Shown one piece after another: positions 6,604 through 7,832 of a stretch of DNA of 7,832 nucleotides (its first letter is position 1; each line of letters starts with the position of its first letter). A program made the translations under genes and the position numbers. Where the stretch lies: assembly GCA_017860085.1 (NCBI GenBank), contig JAFNAJ010000109.1, forward strand, positions 1-7,832, given 5' to 3'. The DNA comes from Acidobacteriota bacterium (lineage in GTDB: Bacteria; Acidobacteriota; Vicinamibacteria; Vicinamibacterales; JAFNAJ01). A model generated the notes under the pieces. It was given only the letters and a program-made list of their open reading frames with translations, was not told the origin of the DNA and made no database searches.

Positions 6604-6606
6604 AAC

Positions 6607-7832
6607 GTGGCCTTTCAACGGCTGAGCGGTCGAGTCCGGCGTCGAGCGGCCATCTCGTGGGCTGGGTTGGTGGCCGTGACGCTGCTTGCCGGCGCGTGCG
6701 CGAGCGCCCCCGCGGGGAAGTCGGCGTTCCAGGAGGGACTCCGGCTGGCGTACGCCGGCGACTGGGACGGGGCCGTCGTCCACCTGACGCAGGCCGTGCA
6801 GGAGGAGCCCGACCGGGCCGACTATCGTGTCCAGCTCCAGCAGGCGATGTTCAAGGCATCCCTCGTTCACCTCGGAAAGGCGCGGGAGCTCGAGCGCCAG
6901 GGCGATCTCGAGACCTCGCTGTTCGAGTACCGACGGACCATCGAGTACAACCCGAGCAATCGTGAGGCGATCGGGAAGATCGCCGAGTTGGAGCGGGCCA
7001 TCCGGTTGCGCCTCGAGGCGTCCAAGCCTCGGCCCCAGATTGCGGACATGCAGGACCGGGCGCGGCAGCAGATGCAGGAGCCGCTGCTCAGCCCCGCCTC
7101 GCGCGAACCGCTCGACATGCGGTTCACCAATGCCAGCACAAAGGACATCCTGGACGCGATCGGCAAGTGGGCCGGCGTCAACGTGACCTACGAACGCGAC
7201 TTCCGACCCAGTCCGTTTTCGATCCAACTCGAGGGTGTGACGCTCGAGGCCGCGCTCGAGCAGATCATGTCGGCCAATCAGCTCTGGTACAAGGTGGTCA
7301 ACGACCGGACCATCCTCGTCATTCCCGACAACAACCAGAAGCGTCAGACGTACGAGGACCAGCTGATTCGAACCTTCTACGTGTCGCATGCCGACCCGAC
7401 GGAGCTCGGTCAGCTGATCAACACCGTGACGAGGGTCCCGGGCGCACCGCTGATTCCGACCGTGGCCGTGAACAAGACCGGGAACTCGATCACGGTTCGA
7501 GGCACGCGAGCGATGCTCGACGTCATCGAGCGCGTCATTCGCTCCAACGACAAGCCCCGCGCCGAGATCATCGTGGACGTGGAAATCCTCGAGGTGAACC
7601 GCGTCAGGGCTCAGCAGTACGGGCTGAACCTCTCGCAGTACGCCATTGGCACCATCTTCTCGCCCGACAAGGCGCCCGTCGGCGGAACCGGCACGGGCAC
7701 GGACGGTTCTGGCGGCGCCGCGGTGCAGCCGCTGATCAACCTCAACTCGATCACGCGCGGCGTGAGTGCGGCCGACTTCTACATGGCCGTGCCGCAGGCA
7801 ATCGTGAAGTTCCTCGCGAGCGACTCGACGAC
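6607..7832 (+). CDS. gspD: Secretin (GspD/PilQ family) with lipoprotein signal and TPR-like N-terminus; 3' end outside window
   Basis: Open to the window edge: 408 codons are visible, and the C-terminal pore is mostly missing. Secretins form the multimeric outer-membrane gate for type II secretion or pilus exit. Domain order: an Arg-rich start and hydrophobic core (14-29); a probable lipobox ending AGAC with C31 as the lipidation site (+2 residue Ala, compatible with outer-membrane sorting); two TPR-like helical repeats (about 39-68 and 87-121, the latter with EYNPSNREA); a linker; an STN/N0-like domain (about 169-240; LDMRFTNASTKDILDAIGKWAG); one N1-like ring domain (about 255-316; RTFYVSHADPTELGQLI and GNSITVRGT); then the start of the secretin core (from about 318; EIIVDVEILEVNRVRAQQYG). 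A Gly/Thr-rich loop (about 360-375) follows the first core strands. With just one N1-type domain it is closer to PilQ-type than to classical GspD, which has N0 to N3. GTG 6607 is chosen for the strong ribosome site and the intact signal. The gap from pilP is 22 bases. Confidence 0.93.
   Translation, partial: MAFQRLSGRVRRRAAISWAGLVAVTLLAGACASAPAGKSAFQEGLRLAYAGDWDGAVVHLTQAVQEEPDRADYRVQLQQAMFKASLVHLGKARELERQGDLETSLFEYRRTIEYNPSNREAIGKIAELERAIRLRLEASKPRPQIADMQDRARQQMQEPLLSPASREPLDMRFTNASTKDILDAIGKWAGVNVTYERDFRPSPFSIQLEGVTLEAALEQIMSANQLWYKVVNDRTILVIPDNNQKRQTYEDQLIRTFYVSHADPTELGQLINTVTRVPGAPLIPTVAVNKTGNSITVRGTRAMLDVIERVIRSNDKPRAEIIVDVEILEVNRVRAQQYGLNLSQYAIGTIFSPDKAPVGGTGTGTDGSGGAAVQPLINLNSITRGVSAADFYMAVPQAIVKFLASDST

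Overview
The window is GC-rich (about two thirds G+C by eye). It holds the end of one gene of unknown function, a 169-base intergenic region, and then seven tightly packed plus-strand genes. These seven encode the core of an envelope-spanning secretion or pilus machine of the type II secretion / type IV pilus superfamily. Everything convincing is on the + strand. No RNA gene, mobile element or CRISPR array was seen. The protein style (PilM/PilN/PilO/PilP-like proteins next to GspE/GspF, and a secretin with TPR-like repeats) suggests a high-GC Acidobacteriota, perhaps of the Vicinamibacteria type. That placement comes from recognition alone, without a database search, and is only moderately sure.

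Layout. Bases 2-808 are the C-terminal part of a beta-rich, probably exported protein with no recognised function. Bases 809-977 are noncoding and contain a perfect GC-rich inverted repeat (835-853) and the only room for a promoter before the secretion genes. Then follow gspF/pilC (978-2189, polytopic inner-membrane platform), gspE/pilB (about 2200-3894, assembly ATPase), a PilM-like cytoplasmic actin-fold protein (3891-4853), a PilN-like protein (4857-5453), a PilO/GspM-like protein (5450-6019), a PilP/GspC-like protein (6009-6584), and the first 408 codons of a secretin (6607 to the window edge).

How the genes work together. GspE hydrolyses ATP in the cytoplasm and drives GspF, which is thought to lift pseudopilin or pilin subunits out of the inner membrane. 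PilM, PilN and PilO form the alignment platform; PilM plus PilN correspond to the single GspL of classical type II systems. The PilP/GspC-like protein bridges the periplasm to the secretin, which is the outer-membrane exit pore. Junctions are very tight: gaps of 10, 3 and 22 bases and overlaps of 4, 4 and 11 bases. One translationally coupled operon is therefore likely. No pilin, pseudopilin, prepilin peptidase or PilT retraction ATPase is in the window, so secretion and pilus functions cannot be separated from what is visible.

Points of most interest: a predicted lipidated secretin with TPR-like repeats ahead of a shortened set of N domains; a PilM-like protein whose nucleotide-binding motifs look degenerate; a 16-base perfect palindrome over the stop codon just before the secretin gene; and a probable TTG start for gspE. 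The machine itself belongs to a well-known superfamily; the unusual parts are the architecture and details, not a wholly new system.
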